From: Salinivirga cyanobacteriivorans
Lineage (GTDB): Bacteria > Bacteroidota > Bacteroidia > Bacteroidales > Salinivirgaceae
DNA length: 64,000 bases
Reading direction: 5' to 3'
NCBI RefSeq assembly: GCF_001443605.1
Contig: NZ_CP013118.1
Span: forward strand, 4,489,001 to 4,553,000
The position numbers and the translations under genes were made by a program. Below the pieces are notes generated by a model. The model was not told the origin of the DNA. It ran no database searches and worked only from the letters and a program-made list of their open reading frames with translations. Positions 18,823 to 27,922 of the stretch are shown piece after piece (the stretch's first letter is position 1; every line of letters begins with the position of its first letter).

Positions 18823-18873
18823 ACTTAAAGTTTGAATAAAACCTGCCTTTTTGAGTTTAAAATTTAACGAGAT

Positions 18874-20841
18874 ATGAGAAAATTTGTTCTTCTTTTTGTT
18901 TTATCCTCAATTATTGCATGGGGACAGGCACAAGTACCGGCAGGATATTATGATGCTGCAACCGGAACAGGGTATACCTTAAAAACCCAATTACACGATA
19001 TCATTGATGCCCATAGCGCACAAACCTACGACGACTTGTGGACTCATTTTCAGACCACTGATGTGGATAACTATTACGAAAATGATGGCAGCCCATTAGA
19101 TATGTATTCTGAAAATCCAACAGGTGCTGATCCTTATAATTGGGTTTTCATAACGGACCAATGTGGCAATTATTCAGGAGAAGGTAGTTGCTACAACCGC
19201 GAGCACAGCTTTCCCAAAAGCTGGTTTAACGATGCCGACCCGATGTATACCGATTTATTCCACATTTATTTAACCGATGGTTATGTGAACAATATGCGGG
19301 GGAATTACCCTTTTGGAGAAGTCGGTACAGCCGATTGGACCTCACAAAATGGGTCAAAACGCGGGTCATCTAGTTATCCGGGGTATTCGGGAACTGTTTT
19401 TGAACCCATTGACACTTTTAAAGGAGATTTTGCTCGTGCCTATTTTTACATGGCTACGCGTTATGAGGATATTATTTCAGGCTGGCCGGGCTCAGATATG
19501 TTAAATGGTACAGCTAATCAGGTTTTTGAACACTGGGCCCTGAATATGCTCATGGAATGGCATGCCAATGATCCGGTATCACAAACAGAAATAGACAGGA
19601 ACGATGCTGTATACGGAATACAGGGAAATCGAAATCCATTTATAGATAACCCCGATTGGGTATATGAAATTTGGGGTGATGGAACTTCCGATCCGGAACC
19701 CGACAATCAACCAACCAATTTTGCAGCAGTTGCAAACGGAAGCGATCAAATTGACCTCACCTGGACTGATGCCACAGGCACAAATTTACCCGATGGGTAT
19801 CTGATCAAAGCCAACACAACAGGTACATTTGCTGACCCTGTTGATGGTACTGACCCGACACTTGACAATGACCTGTCTGACGGGGAGGCTGTTGTGAAAG
19901 CTGGTAATGGTTCACAAAACTATGCTTTTACAGGGCTTTTAAGCGAAACCACATATCATTTCAGTATCTGGTCTTATGCCAATAGTGGCACAAGCATCGA
20001 TTTTCTTACGAGTGGTGCACTTACAACCTCTGCAACAACCGAAGCTGGAGGCACCGGAGGCACAACTCAATGCGAAGATTTCGACGATCAAAGCGGTAAC
20101 CAGTATTTAAGCACTTTTACAACCGATGATTTTGGTACATGGACAGCCAATGAGGCCGGTAACTTCGATTTGGCAACTCCGAATAATGGTGCTGCCTGTG
20201 TGGCCCTAAATGATGACACGCCCGGGGCACATATTACAACGCCGGCATTCAATACAGTGGGAACCGTAAGTTTTTGGTATTACCAGCGAAGTGGTGATGC
20301 CAACGACCAGTTTGAGTTGCAGGTATCTGAAGATGGGGGAGCTTTTACAACAGTTACCACACAACCGTATAATGTAGGTGAAACATACACTGAATTTACA
20401 TACGATGTGAATTCCTCAAGCAGTAATGTGAAAATAAGAGTATTGAACGATAATATGGCAGCACATTTAATTATCGATGATTTTTGTGTGACAGATTATG
20501 GCGGAACACCCGAAATTAAGCCTGAACCGACTAACCATGCAACAAATTTTAGGCGAGAGCGTTCTGTAAATCTAAGTTGGACCAACAGCGAAACGCCCGA
20601 TTATTACATGATTAATATGAACACAACCGGTTGCCTGGATTTTACTGCACCCATAGACGAAACAACTTATACCGAAAGCAATACATTGAAAATAATTAAT
20701 GGGACATCAACAAATTACGAATGGTCTAACTTGCCAGCAGATGCCACCTATTACTTTATAATTATTCCGTTTAACGGAAGCAGTGGAAGCGAAAACTACA
20801 AAACCGACGGCAGCATTCCATGCCTGCAAAAGAACCTGTAG
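18874..20841 (+). CDS. Secreted endonuclease I family protein (paralogue 2), lacking a T9SS tail
   Basis: A 655-residue paralogue starting 51 bp after the first. It has a signal peptide, an endonuclease I domain (CYNREHSFPKSWF; DLFHIYLTDGYVNNMRGNYPFGE), a fibronectin-III-like domain, a choice-of-anchor J/MAM-like domain (about 400-550, VSFWYYQRSGDANDQF) and another fibronectin-like domain. That last domain stops abruptly at NYKTDGSIPCLQKNL. In paralogue 1 the matching DGTVP motif continues into a linker and further domains. No sorting domain is present, so the 3' end may have been lost by deletion. Without the tail it would be periplasmic or not surface-anchored. Confidence 0.87.
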   Translation: MRKFVLLFVLSSIIAWGQAQVPAGYYDAATGTGYTLKTQLHDIIDAHSAQTYDDLWTHFQTTDVDNYYENDGSPLDMYSENPTGADPYNWVFITDQCGNYSGEGSCYNREHSFPKSWFNDADPMYTDLFHIYLTDGYVNNMRGNYPFGEVGTADWTSQNGSKRGSSSYPGYSGTVFEPIDTFKGDFARAYFYMATRYEDIISGWPGSDMLNGTANQVFEHWALNMLMEWHANDPVSQTEIDRNDAVYGIQGNRNPFIDNPDWVYEIWGDGTSDPEPDNQPTNFAAVANGSDQIDLTWTDATGTNLPDGYLIKANTTGTFADPVDGTDPTLDNDLSDGEAVVKAGNGSQNYAFTGLLSETTYHFSIWSYANSGTSIDFLTSGALTTSATTEAGGTGGTTQCEDFDDQSGNQYLSTFTTDDFGTWTANEAGNFDLATPNNGAACVALNDDTPGAHITTPAFNTVGTVSFWYYQRSGDANDQFELQVSEDGGAFTTVTTQPYNVGETYTEFTYDVNSSSSNVKIRVLNDNMAAHLIIDDFCVTDYGGTPEIKPEPTNHATNFRRERSVNLSWTNSETPDYYMINMNTTGCLDFTAPIDETTYTESNTLKIINGTSTNYEWSNLPADATYYFIIIPFNGSSGSENYKTDGSIPCLQKNL

Positions 20842-20893
20842 TGCCCGCATTTCTTCATTTTTACTGAATAAGCCAACTAAAAACACAGGGAAT

Positions 20894-23800
20894 ATGAAAC
20901 AGTTATATCTTTTTGTAACCCTCTTTTTCGTCACTTTTATAGCAGGTGCGCAGGTGCCTGATACCTATTACGATGGTATTTCCGGTACCGGTTATACGCT
21001 AAAAACCAATTTACATAATTTGATTGATGGGCATAATTCCCAGAGCTATGATGCATTATGGACCCACATGCAATCGACAGACAATGATGGCGTTTATGAG
21101 GGGGACAATACCGTATTGGATATGTATTCCGAAAATCCCGCAGGCGCTGACCCTTATAATTTCACCTGGGGGACAGATCAATGCGGAAATTACTCAGGCG
21201 AAGGCAGTTGCTACAACCGCGAACATAGTTTCCCGAAAAGCTGGTTTAGTGATGCTAGTCCGATGTACACCGATTTGTTTCATTTATACCCAACAGATGG
21301 GTATGTAAATGGACAGCGGGGAAACTACCCCTTTGGTAATGTCGGTACCGCCGACTGGACATCTCAGAATGGTTCTAAGAAGGGTTCATGTGCACATGCC
21401 AACTATGCGGGAACAGTTTTCGAACCCATCGATGAGTTTAAGGGTGATTTTGCCCGTACCTATTTTTACATGGCTACACGCTATGAGGATGTAATCACCG
21501 GCTGGAGCAGCGATGTGCTGGATGGGTCGGCTGATAAAGTATATGTGGATTGGTATCTTGAAACCATGATTCAATGGCACCAAAACGACCCAGTGTCACA
21601 AAAAGAATTAGACCGAAATGATGCAGTTTATGATATTCAGGGCAATGCTAATCCGTTTATTGATCATCCGGAGTGGGTGTGTGAAATTTGGTCAAGTTTC
21701 TGTGGGCCTAATATTGCAGCTTCTCCAACTAGCTTAACAGGTTTTAGTTATGAAGAAGGTTCAGGGCCATCCACATCGCAAAGTTTCGAATTATCAGGAA
21801 CAAATCTGGATGGATCGCAGGTTGCGATAACTGCACCAACAAATTATGAAGTTTCTACCGATAATTCCTCATTCTCAGCGAGTGTAAATGTAAGTTATAC
21901 GGCCCCGACATTAAGCAGTACAACTATTTACGTGCGATTAAAAGCAGGTCTTTCAATTGCGTCATACAATGGTGAAAACGTAACTTGTTCAGATGATGGT
22001 TCTGCTTCCGATGTAACTATTACGAATAGTGGTACTGTTACTGCTACTTCGCTTTTTTGCGATGATTTTGAAGATAATTTGAATGATTGGACAGTAACTA
22101 ATGATGCTGATCCTGACGCATATCTTGAAATTAGCAGTACTTTTGGTGGTGCTAATTCAAGTACAAATGTAGCTCTATTTACTACCCCAAACCCTGGTTC
22201 TACAACCTATTATACTTCTTCAATTGAGAAAACCTTTTTAAATTCACAAAACCTTTCTGTAAATTTCTGGTATTTTTTTGAAGATTATAGAGGTGGAGAA
22301 GTTAATATTTATATTAATGGAACAAAGTTTTATGGAATTGCAACAGAAGGAGGCGGAGATATTGCAATCTCAGAAACTGATGACGATTTATGGACAGAAC
22401 TGTCATTAGATCTTTCCGGATTAACCTCAACAGTAGATGATTATACGATAAAAATAGAAGGAATTTCAAAATCAGCAAGCTCATGGAAAGATAGGGTAGC
22501 TATTGATGATTTGTGTGTTTATGGAACTACGGTTTCGGGTCCCACCCTCACTGTATCCCGATCCACTTTAAGCGGATTTACCTACGAAGAGGGCAGCGGC
22601 CCTTCAACAGTTCAGTCCTTTACCCTTTCAGGTAGCGATTTGGATAATTCTGATGTTACATTAACTGCGCCAACTAATTATAAAATTTCAACCTCAGATT
22701 TTGCTGCCACAGACCCCATAACTTTAAGTAGTTATGATGGTACAGAAACAACCATTTATGTGCGGTTAAAATCAGGTTTGTCAACAGCCACCTACAACAG
22801 CGAAACCATATCAATTGCCGGCGGTGGTGATACCGACGGTGCTATTGTAACTTGCAGTGGGGACGTAACGGCTGCTGGTGGGGGAGGTAGTTGTGCAAAT
22901 GAATTAATATTTTCGGAATATGTTGAAGGAAGTAGTAGTAATAAATACATTGAAATAGCAAATTTTACTGGAGGCTCAGTAGATTTGTCTGACTATGAAG
23001 TAAGATTGTACTCAAATGGTAATACAACGGCATCTCAAACAGAAGTTTTGTCTGGAACCTTAGCTGATAAGGATGTATATGTAATTGGTAACGCTGATGG
23101 AACTCTCTATACTGAAGATATCACTTCTAATGTTACCTGGTTTAATGGCGATGATGCTGTAGAGCTTTATAATACTTCTACTGGTTTAACTGTTGATATT
23201 ATTGGTTGTATAGGAGAAGATCCAGGTAGCGCTTGGACAAGTGGTAGTCATTCAACTGCTAATCAAACACTTGTTAGAAAGTCTTCAGTTACTTCTGGTG
23301 TTATATCAAATCCAGCTAGTGGTTTTCCAACTCTGGAATCTGAATGGGATAGTTATTCTGAGGATGAGAATAGTTATTTAGGTTCCCACACAATGACATG
23401 TGCCTCAACCCCAACCATAACCCTTTCCACATCCTCATTCACCGGATTTACCTACGAAGAGGGCAGCGGCCCGTCAAGCGTACAAACTTTTACCATTTCG
23501 GGTAGCGATTTAGATGGTACAGATGTGACTTTAACGGCTCCAACCAATTATGAAATTTCAACCTCAGACTTTTCGGCTGCAAGCCCAATTACACTCAGCA
23601 GCTTCGATGGCAGCGAAACAACCATTTACGTGCGGTTAAAATCAGGTTTGTCAACAGCCACCTACAACAGCGAAACCATTTCAATATCAGGCGGTGGCGA
23701 TACCGATGGCGCCAGTGTTTCGTGTAGTGGTGAAGTAACGGCTGCAGGTGGCGGTGGTGGTTCTTCGACCATTGTTGATTTTGAAACTGCAGGGGATTTG

Positions 23801-26560
23801 TATACGCCATCCACAACCGATGGTTCAGGAAATACTGATGTTTTTAACAGAACAGACGAAGGAGTTGGTACAAATAGCACCTATTATTGGGCAGTTGAAG
23901 ATATGGCTGTTACAGATCCATTTATTGATATTGATCAAATTGATGTAACAGGCGGAACTTCATTTACTTTTTCAATTGACATGCTCACCCCGAATAGTGA
24001 AGATTGGGATGTGGTTGATGAATTATTGATTTCTTACAGTGTGGATGGCGGTGCTTACCAAAATCTAATGTGGGTACAAAGCAATGATGACGGGGATGAT
24101 TTCAATGCACCGGCAGCGCTTGATCTGGATTTTGATGGCACAGGAGATGATGGTCAGGAACTTCCGGCTGTTTCAGATAATTTTGGTGCTGGTGTCGGTA
24201 GTGATTTTGAAACTTTTTCTACCAGCGATATTGCTCTAAGTGGTAATTCAACACTCGATATCAAACTGCAATTTATTGGATTGGATGCAAATGCTGAAGG
24301 TATCTATCTTGACAATATAACCATTGATGTTGCCGGAGGTTCATCGATCCCAATATTAGCTGTTTCTTCAAGTACGCTAACCAATCTGGATTATTTTTCC
24401 GGCTCAGGCCCCTCAACCGAACAAACATTCACGCTGTCAGGTTCCGACTTAGATGGTTCAAACGTGACTTTAACTCCTCCTGCCAATTTTGAGATTTCAA
24501 AATCATCGGGTAGTGGTTTTGTTTCAAATCCTTCATCTTTAACGTATTCTTCCTACGATGGTTCCGACCAAACAATATATGTAAGATTAGCCGGTGGCTT
24601 AGGAGTTAATACATATTCGGGTGATATTACAATTAGTGGTGGAGGAGATGCAGATGGCGAAACCGTTTCACTTAGTGGAGAAATTTCGTACAGTGCTGAA
24701 TCAGATATTATTGCAGTTGCCTCTTCCGAATCAGCAACTGTCTCTTCCATTGAGAACACAACTGGTCCACTGAATTCTTCACAAGGCGTACAAGTTTGGC
24801 AAATTACTATACGTGATGGTGGGGCAGGTGGTGATGCCGACGCAGCATCAACAATTGTGAATGGAATTACAATTAGTCAAAATACCAATAATGGGATGGA
24901 TGACTGGGACGAGGCCATTTTAAGTGCCGATTTGTTTGATGGAACTACGCATTTAGGAACGGCAACTATTACAAACACACAACTACAGTTCAGTGCTTCA
25001 CCGTTAGTTTCGGTTTCAGATAATGCAAGTAAAACACTAACCCTGCGCATCTCAATTTCAACTACTCCAAATACATCAGGTAATAATGTAGATGGCGATG
25101 ATTTTGTTTTTGAAGTAACAAATGCAAATGTAACCGCGGATGCCGGCGGCTCAGGATTTAGTAGTTTCTCATCCATAGCCTCAGATGATGCACAGAATGT
25201 GTTTGATATTGATGCAACCGAAATTCAATTTGCCCAACAACCAACCAATACCATGGAAACTTTGAGCATGGATCCTGCTCCGGCAGTGAAAGCCTGCGAT
25301 GCCAACGGAAATGTGGATATAGATTACACAGCAGATATTACACTGGAATCTACCGGCACCATGACCGGAGACCCTATAACCAAATCGGTGAGCAGTGGAA
25401 GAGTTATTTTCGATGTGGTGCATGAAGCTTTGGCCACCGGCCTTGAAATTACTGCCACACCAAACACAGGTTTGAGTGCAATTACAAGTAACACCTTTGA
25501 CATTACCGAGCTGTTGTGTACCGACCTCATGATTTCTGAGTATATGGAGGGAACCGGTGATGATAAAGCGATTGAGCTTTTTAATGGAACCGGCAGCGCA
25601 ATTGATTTATCGAATTATCAACTGAGGCAGGACAATGGTAATGATGGTACCTTTGAACGGATATTGGACCTAACAGGTACGTTATCTCATGGGAATCTGT
25701 TTTTAGTGATCCACGTGGATGCTAGTACGGAAATGAAAAATGCTATAAGTGCTGAAAATATTGATTTAGAAACAGATAATACTATGATAGAATTCGGTGG
25801 CGATGATCCTGTAGGTCTATTTAAAAGCGATGGAGCTAAAGCTTTTGTTTTGTTAGATGTTGTAGGTGATGGAACCAACTTTGAGACAGTAAACCTTAAT
25901 CGTAACGCTGATGTGTTTGCTCCGAATTCAACTTTTACAATTTCTGAATGGACAGAAACTGCAAATACTTATAACGATTTGGGTAGCACCGACAACCCGC
26001 TTCCCGTTACCTGGAAAAGCGTATCAGCCGTGGTAAAAGACAAATGTATTGATATTAATTGGACAACCGCAACTGAAACGAACAACGACTATTTTTCTAT
26101 TGAGCATTCTATAGATAATGACTCATTCCAACAAATTGGCCGCGTTGAAGGTGCCGGCAATGCTTCAGTCTTGAATTATTATAGCTTTAGACACAATTCA
26201 CCGGTTTCAGGAGAGAACTATTACCGTATCAAACAGGTCGATTTTAATGGCAATTTTGATTACAGTAAAATTGTTTCAGCTAAATGGGAAGGTTTGTCTA
26301 TAAGTAGGTTGAATATAGAGTTTGTGCACTGGTCGACTGATGAGCAGAAGGCTTTAATACAATCTGTACCCGGTTCAACTATTGATATTGTTATTTATAA
26401 TTTAGCTGGCAAAAAAGTCTATAAAGAATCTGTAAAAACCACCTCGGCCTACTATATGCATAGTATTGAAAAAACCTATCTACAAGATGGAATTTATATT
26501 ATGCGTGTCAGGTCAGGTGAAAACGTGGCAAGGCAAAAATTTGCAGTAAGCGGATTCTAA
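20894..26560 (+). CDS. Giant secreted endonuclease I with Ig-like repeats, lamin-tail domains and T9SS tail (paralogue 3)
   Basis: I start it at the ATG of MKQLYLFVTLFFVTFIAGAQ because it opens a signal peptide. A longer frame to 20783 overlaps paralogue 2. The product is about 1,888 residues. The endonuclease I domain comes first (CYNREHSFPKSWF, HLYPTDGYVNGQRGNYPFG). It is followed by four repeats of a module beginning LTGF-YEEGSGPS (the fourth diverged, LTNLDYFSGSGPS) and ending in an I-GGGD-DG strand. These alternate with jelly-roll domains and two lamin-tail domains (ELIFSEYVEGSSSNKYIEIAN and DLMISEYMEGTGDDKAIELFN). A T9SS domain closes it. Two of the repeats share a 49-bp identical stretch, a sign of recent duplication. 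Confidence 0.9.
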   Translation: MKQLYLFVTLFFVTFIAGAQVPDTYYDGISGTGYTLKTNLHNLIDGHNSQSYDALWTHMQSTDNDGVYEGDNTVLDMYSENPAGADPYNFTWGTDQCGNYSGEGSCYNREHSFPKSWFSDASPMYTDLFHLYPTDGYVNGQRGNYPFGNVGTADWTSQNGSKKGSCAHANYAGTVFEPIDEFKGDFARTYFYMATRYEDVITGWSSDVLDGSADKVYVDWYLETMIQWHQNDPVSQKELDRNDAVYDIQGNANPFIDHPEWVCEIWSSFCGPNIAASPTSLTGFSYEEGSGPSTSQSFELSGTNLDGSQVAITAPTNYEVSTDNSSFSASVNVSYTAPTLSSTTIYVRLKAGLSIASYNGENVTCSDDGSASDVTITNSGTVTATSLFCDDFEDNLNDWTVTNDADPDAYLEISSTFGGANSSTNVALFTTPNPGSTTYYTSSIEKTFLNSQNLSVNFWYFFEDYRGGEVNIYINGTKFYGIATEGGGDIAISETDDDLWTELSLDLSGLTSTVDDYTIKIEGISKSASSWKDRVAIDDLCVYGTTVSGPTLTVSRSTLSGFTYEEGSGPSTVQSFTLSGSDLDNSDVTLTAPTNYKISTSDFAATDPITLSSYDGTETTIYVRLKSGLSTATYNSETISIAGGGDTDGAIVTCSGDVTAAGGGGSCANELIFSEYVEGSSSNKYIEIANFTGGSVDLSDYEVRLYSNGNTTASQTEVLSGTLADKDVYVIGNADGTLYTEDITSNVTWFNGDDAVELYNTSTGLTVDIIGCIGEDPGSAWTSGSHSTANQTLVRKSSVTSGVISNPASGFPTLESEWDSYSEDENSYLGSHTMTCASTPTITLSTSSFTGFTYEEGSGPSSVQTFTISGSDLDGTDVTLTAPTNYEISTSDFSAASPITLSSFDGSETTIYVRLKSGLSTATYNSETISISGGGDTDGASVSCSGEVTAAGGGGGSSTIVDFETAGDLYTPSTTDGSGNTDVFNRTDEGVGTNSTYYWAVEDMAVTDPFIDIDQIDVTGGTSFTFSIDMLTPNSEDWDVVDELLISYSVDGGAYQNLMWVQSNDDGDDFNAPAALDLDFDGTGDDGQELPAVSDNFGAGVGSDFETFSTSDIALSGNSTLDIKLQFIGLDANAEGIYLDNITIDVAGGSSIPILAVSSSTLTNLDYFSGSGPSTEQTFTLSGSDLDGSNVTLTPPANFEISKSSGSGFVSNPSSLTYSSYDGSDQTIYVRLAGGLGVNTYSGDITISGGGDADGETVSLSGEISYSAESDIIAVASSESATVSSIENTTGPLNSSQGVQVWQITIRDGGAGGDADAASTIVNGITISQNTNNGMDDWDEAILSADLFDGTTHLGTATITNTQLQFSASPLVSVSDNASKTLTLRISISTTPNTSGNNVDGDDFVFEVTNANVTADAGGSGFSSFSSIASDDAQNVFDIDATEIQFAQQPTNTMETLSMDPAPAVKACDANGNVDIDYTADITLESTGTMTGDPITKSVSSGRVIFDVVHEALATGLEITATPNTGLSAITSNTFDITELLCTDLMISEYMEGTGDDKAIELFNGTGSAIDLSNYQLRQDNGNDGTFERILDLTGTLSHGNLFLVIHVDASTEMKNAISAENIDLETDNTMIEFGGDDPVGLFKSDGAKAFVLLDVVGDGTNFETVNLNRNADVFAPNSTFTISEWTETANTYNDLGSTDNPLPVTWKSVSAVVKDKCIDINWTTATETNNDYFSIEHSIDNDSFQQIGRVEGAGNASVLNYYSFRHNSPVSGENYYRIKQVDFNGNFDYSKIVSAKWEGLSISRLNIEFVHWSTDEQKALIQSVPGSTIDIVIYNLAGKKVYKESVKTTSAYYMHSIEKTYLQDGIYIMRVRSGENVARQKFAVSGF

Positions 26561-26586
26561 AAATTCCAAAATACAGGGTTTTTATT

Positions 26587-26620
26587 AAAAGCGGGTGTCA
26601 AGCAAGATACCCGCTTTTTT
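26587..26620 (+). terminator. Rho-independent terminator after the endonuclease cluster
   Basis: AAAAGCGGGT and ACCCGCTTTTTT form the arms of a hairpin around TGTCAAGCAAGAT. It lies 27 nt after the stop of the third endonuclease and ends the array. Confidence 0.85.
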
Positions 26621-26865
26621 AACTGTGATTTGTTATGGGTAAGTTTTGATGACAATTGGATTGAAGCGTAACTCACTATTAGCTGTCTTTGAGTTTAACT
26701 TTTAATTAACTATGGTTTAAATCACTGCTGGTAAAGGGTTTTAAATAGGAGCGCGTTTTTTATTTGAAAAATAATGTAACGGATTACAAATATCGGCGTC
26801 TTATTAATGAAACCCTTTTCAAAACCCGCATTTTTTGATCTTTGAACCGTTAAACCCTTAAAGCC
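26621..26865. other. Intergenic region, no gene seen
   Basis: Between the terminator and the small secreted protein I see AT-rich sequence with short T and A runs and no coding frame of note. It presumably holds the promoter of the gene at 26866, but I could not identify a convincing TTG/TAnnTTTG pair. Confidence 0.5.
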
Positions 26866-27213
26866 ATGAAAAACCTGTTGTTCATTATTTCTGTTACAAT
26901 GGTGCTGTTCGCAGCAACCGATCCAGTTCAGGGTAAGAATATTCCTCCCACAAATAAATCAGAGGAACTGTCTTATATTAAGCATCTTATCGATCAAAAT
27001 ATAGACTATCCGAAAGCATGTAGTCAATTTGATTGTGGGATAGTAAAAGCAAAAATTAAAATTAATGTCAATCAGGGGATTAGTGTTCTGGAGATTAATG
27101 GTAATCCGGTTCTCACAGAATATATTATAAATCAATTACAGCATATAACTGTAGCATATCCGCGTCTTATTGGCAGAGAATTAATATGTAATTTCGATTT
27201 TAGAAAAAATTAA
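26866..27213 (+). CDS. Small exported protein with a TonB C-terminal-like fold
   Basis: A 115-residue protein with a signal peptide (1-23). The mature part reads like a minimal TonB/energy-transducer C-terminal domain: IDYPKACSQFDCGIVKAKIKINVNQG, then EINGNPVLTEYIINQL. The same order (YP...A, G-V--KI-I---G, I--NP-L) occurs in small periplasmic TonB_C-like proteins of Bacteroidota. It has no transmembrane anchor or proline-rich linker, so it cannot act as a classical TonB. Its role is unknown. Confidence 0.6.
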   Translation: MKNLLFIISVTMVLFAATDPVQGKNIPPTNKSEELSYIKHLIDQNIDYPKACSQFDCGIVKAKIKINVNQGISVLEINGNPVLTEYIINQLQHITVAYPRLIGRELICNFDFRKN

Positions 27214-27547
27214 AAATCTGGACTGAAAAATCAAATCAAACTCAGTAAAAAATATCGTATTTATCAGGACAGATCCCGATAGGTTACAAAACTTCATGCC
27301 TAAACTTTTGTAATTATTGTCTAAGTTGGCTTTTATTGGCGAATTCAGCATTATTTTTTTTTAGGTTTCTTCACTAATTTTTATTACTTTATCGCAAACG
27401 TTTTCTATTATACTTCAGAACAATTTGTAGTATAAAAATTGTGACTGTGTATATATTATGGTCTTGCTTAATAGAAGTTTTGGCCTGATTTCTGAATGTG
27501 AATAGGTAAACGTTTTAGCCAACTAAAAACTATTAATATCGACAAAA
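27214..27547. other. Intergenic region upstream of the che operon with two AAACGTTTT-type sites
   Basis: No gene is visible in this 334-bp gap. It holds two imperfect palindromes with the same core, GCAAACGTTTTC (27394-27405) and GTAAACGTTTTA (27506-27517). LacI-family operators often have an AANCGNTT centre. Both sites precede the chemotaxis-like operon, the second ending about 30 bp before the cheY start. Regulatory function is inference. Confidence 0.35.
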
Positions 27548-27922
27548 ATGAAAAAGAAAGTTCTGGTTGTCGACGATTTTGAAAATACTCGATGGATCGT
27601 ACAGCAAATTCTCCAAAAAGAAGAAGAGCTTGAAGTACTAAGTGCCGGAAATGGCAAAGAAGCTTTGCAGCATTTTGAATCAACCCAAATTGATTTACTT
27701 GTAACGGACCTGAATATGCCTGAAATGGACGGCATTGAGCTGGTTAAGGCCGTAAGAGCCAAAGATCGTTACAAGTTTATGCCCATTATTATGCTCACAA
27801 CTGAGCGTAATCCTGAAAAGAAACAAAAGGCAATGGACATTAAAGTTACCACATGGATCCAAAAACCTTTTGAACAAAGTCAGTTTAGAAAAATTATACG
27901 CAAAGCTTTACGGTTGAAATAA
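27548..27922 (+). CDS. cheY: CheY-like single-domain response regulator
   Basis: A 124-residue receiver domain with no output domain. The acidic pocket (VVDDFEN), the phospho-acceptor Asp in LVTDLNMPEMDG, the conserved Thr in MLTTERNP and the Lys in WIQKPFEQ are all present. It is the first gene of a four-gene chemotaxis-like operon, and its stop overlaps the ATG of cheA by one base (TAATG). It most likely receives phosphate from that CheA and acts on an output machine that is not visible here. Confidence 0.92.
   Translation: MKKKVLVVDDFENTRWIVQQILQKEEELEVLSAGNGKEALQHFESTQIDLLVTDLNMPEMDGIELVKAVRAKDRYKFMPIIMLTTERNPEKKQKAMDIKVTTWIQKPFEQSQFRKIIRKALRLK

Noticed and set aside
20820-20870. A frameshift that would rejoin paralogue 2 to a T9SS tail
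   Set aside because: None of the three frames after 20820 leads to a sorting domain. One closes at once, one closes after about 15 codons, and the third continues only into paralogue 3.
20783-20893. Longer N-terminus for the giant nuclease (start at 20783)
   Set aside because: It overlaps the end of paralogue 2 and lacks a signal peptide. The ATG at 20894 gives a clean one like the other two paralogues.
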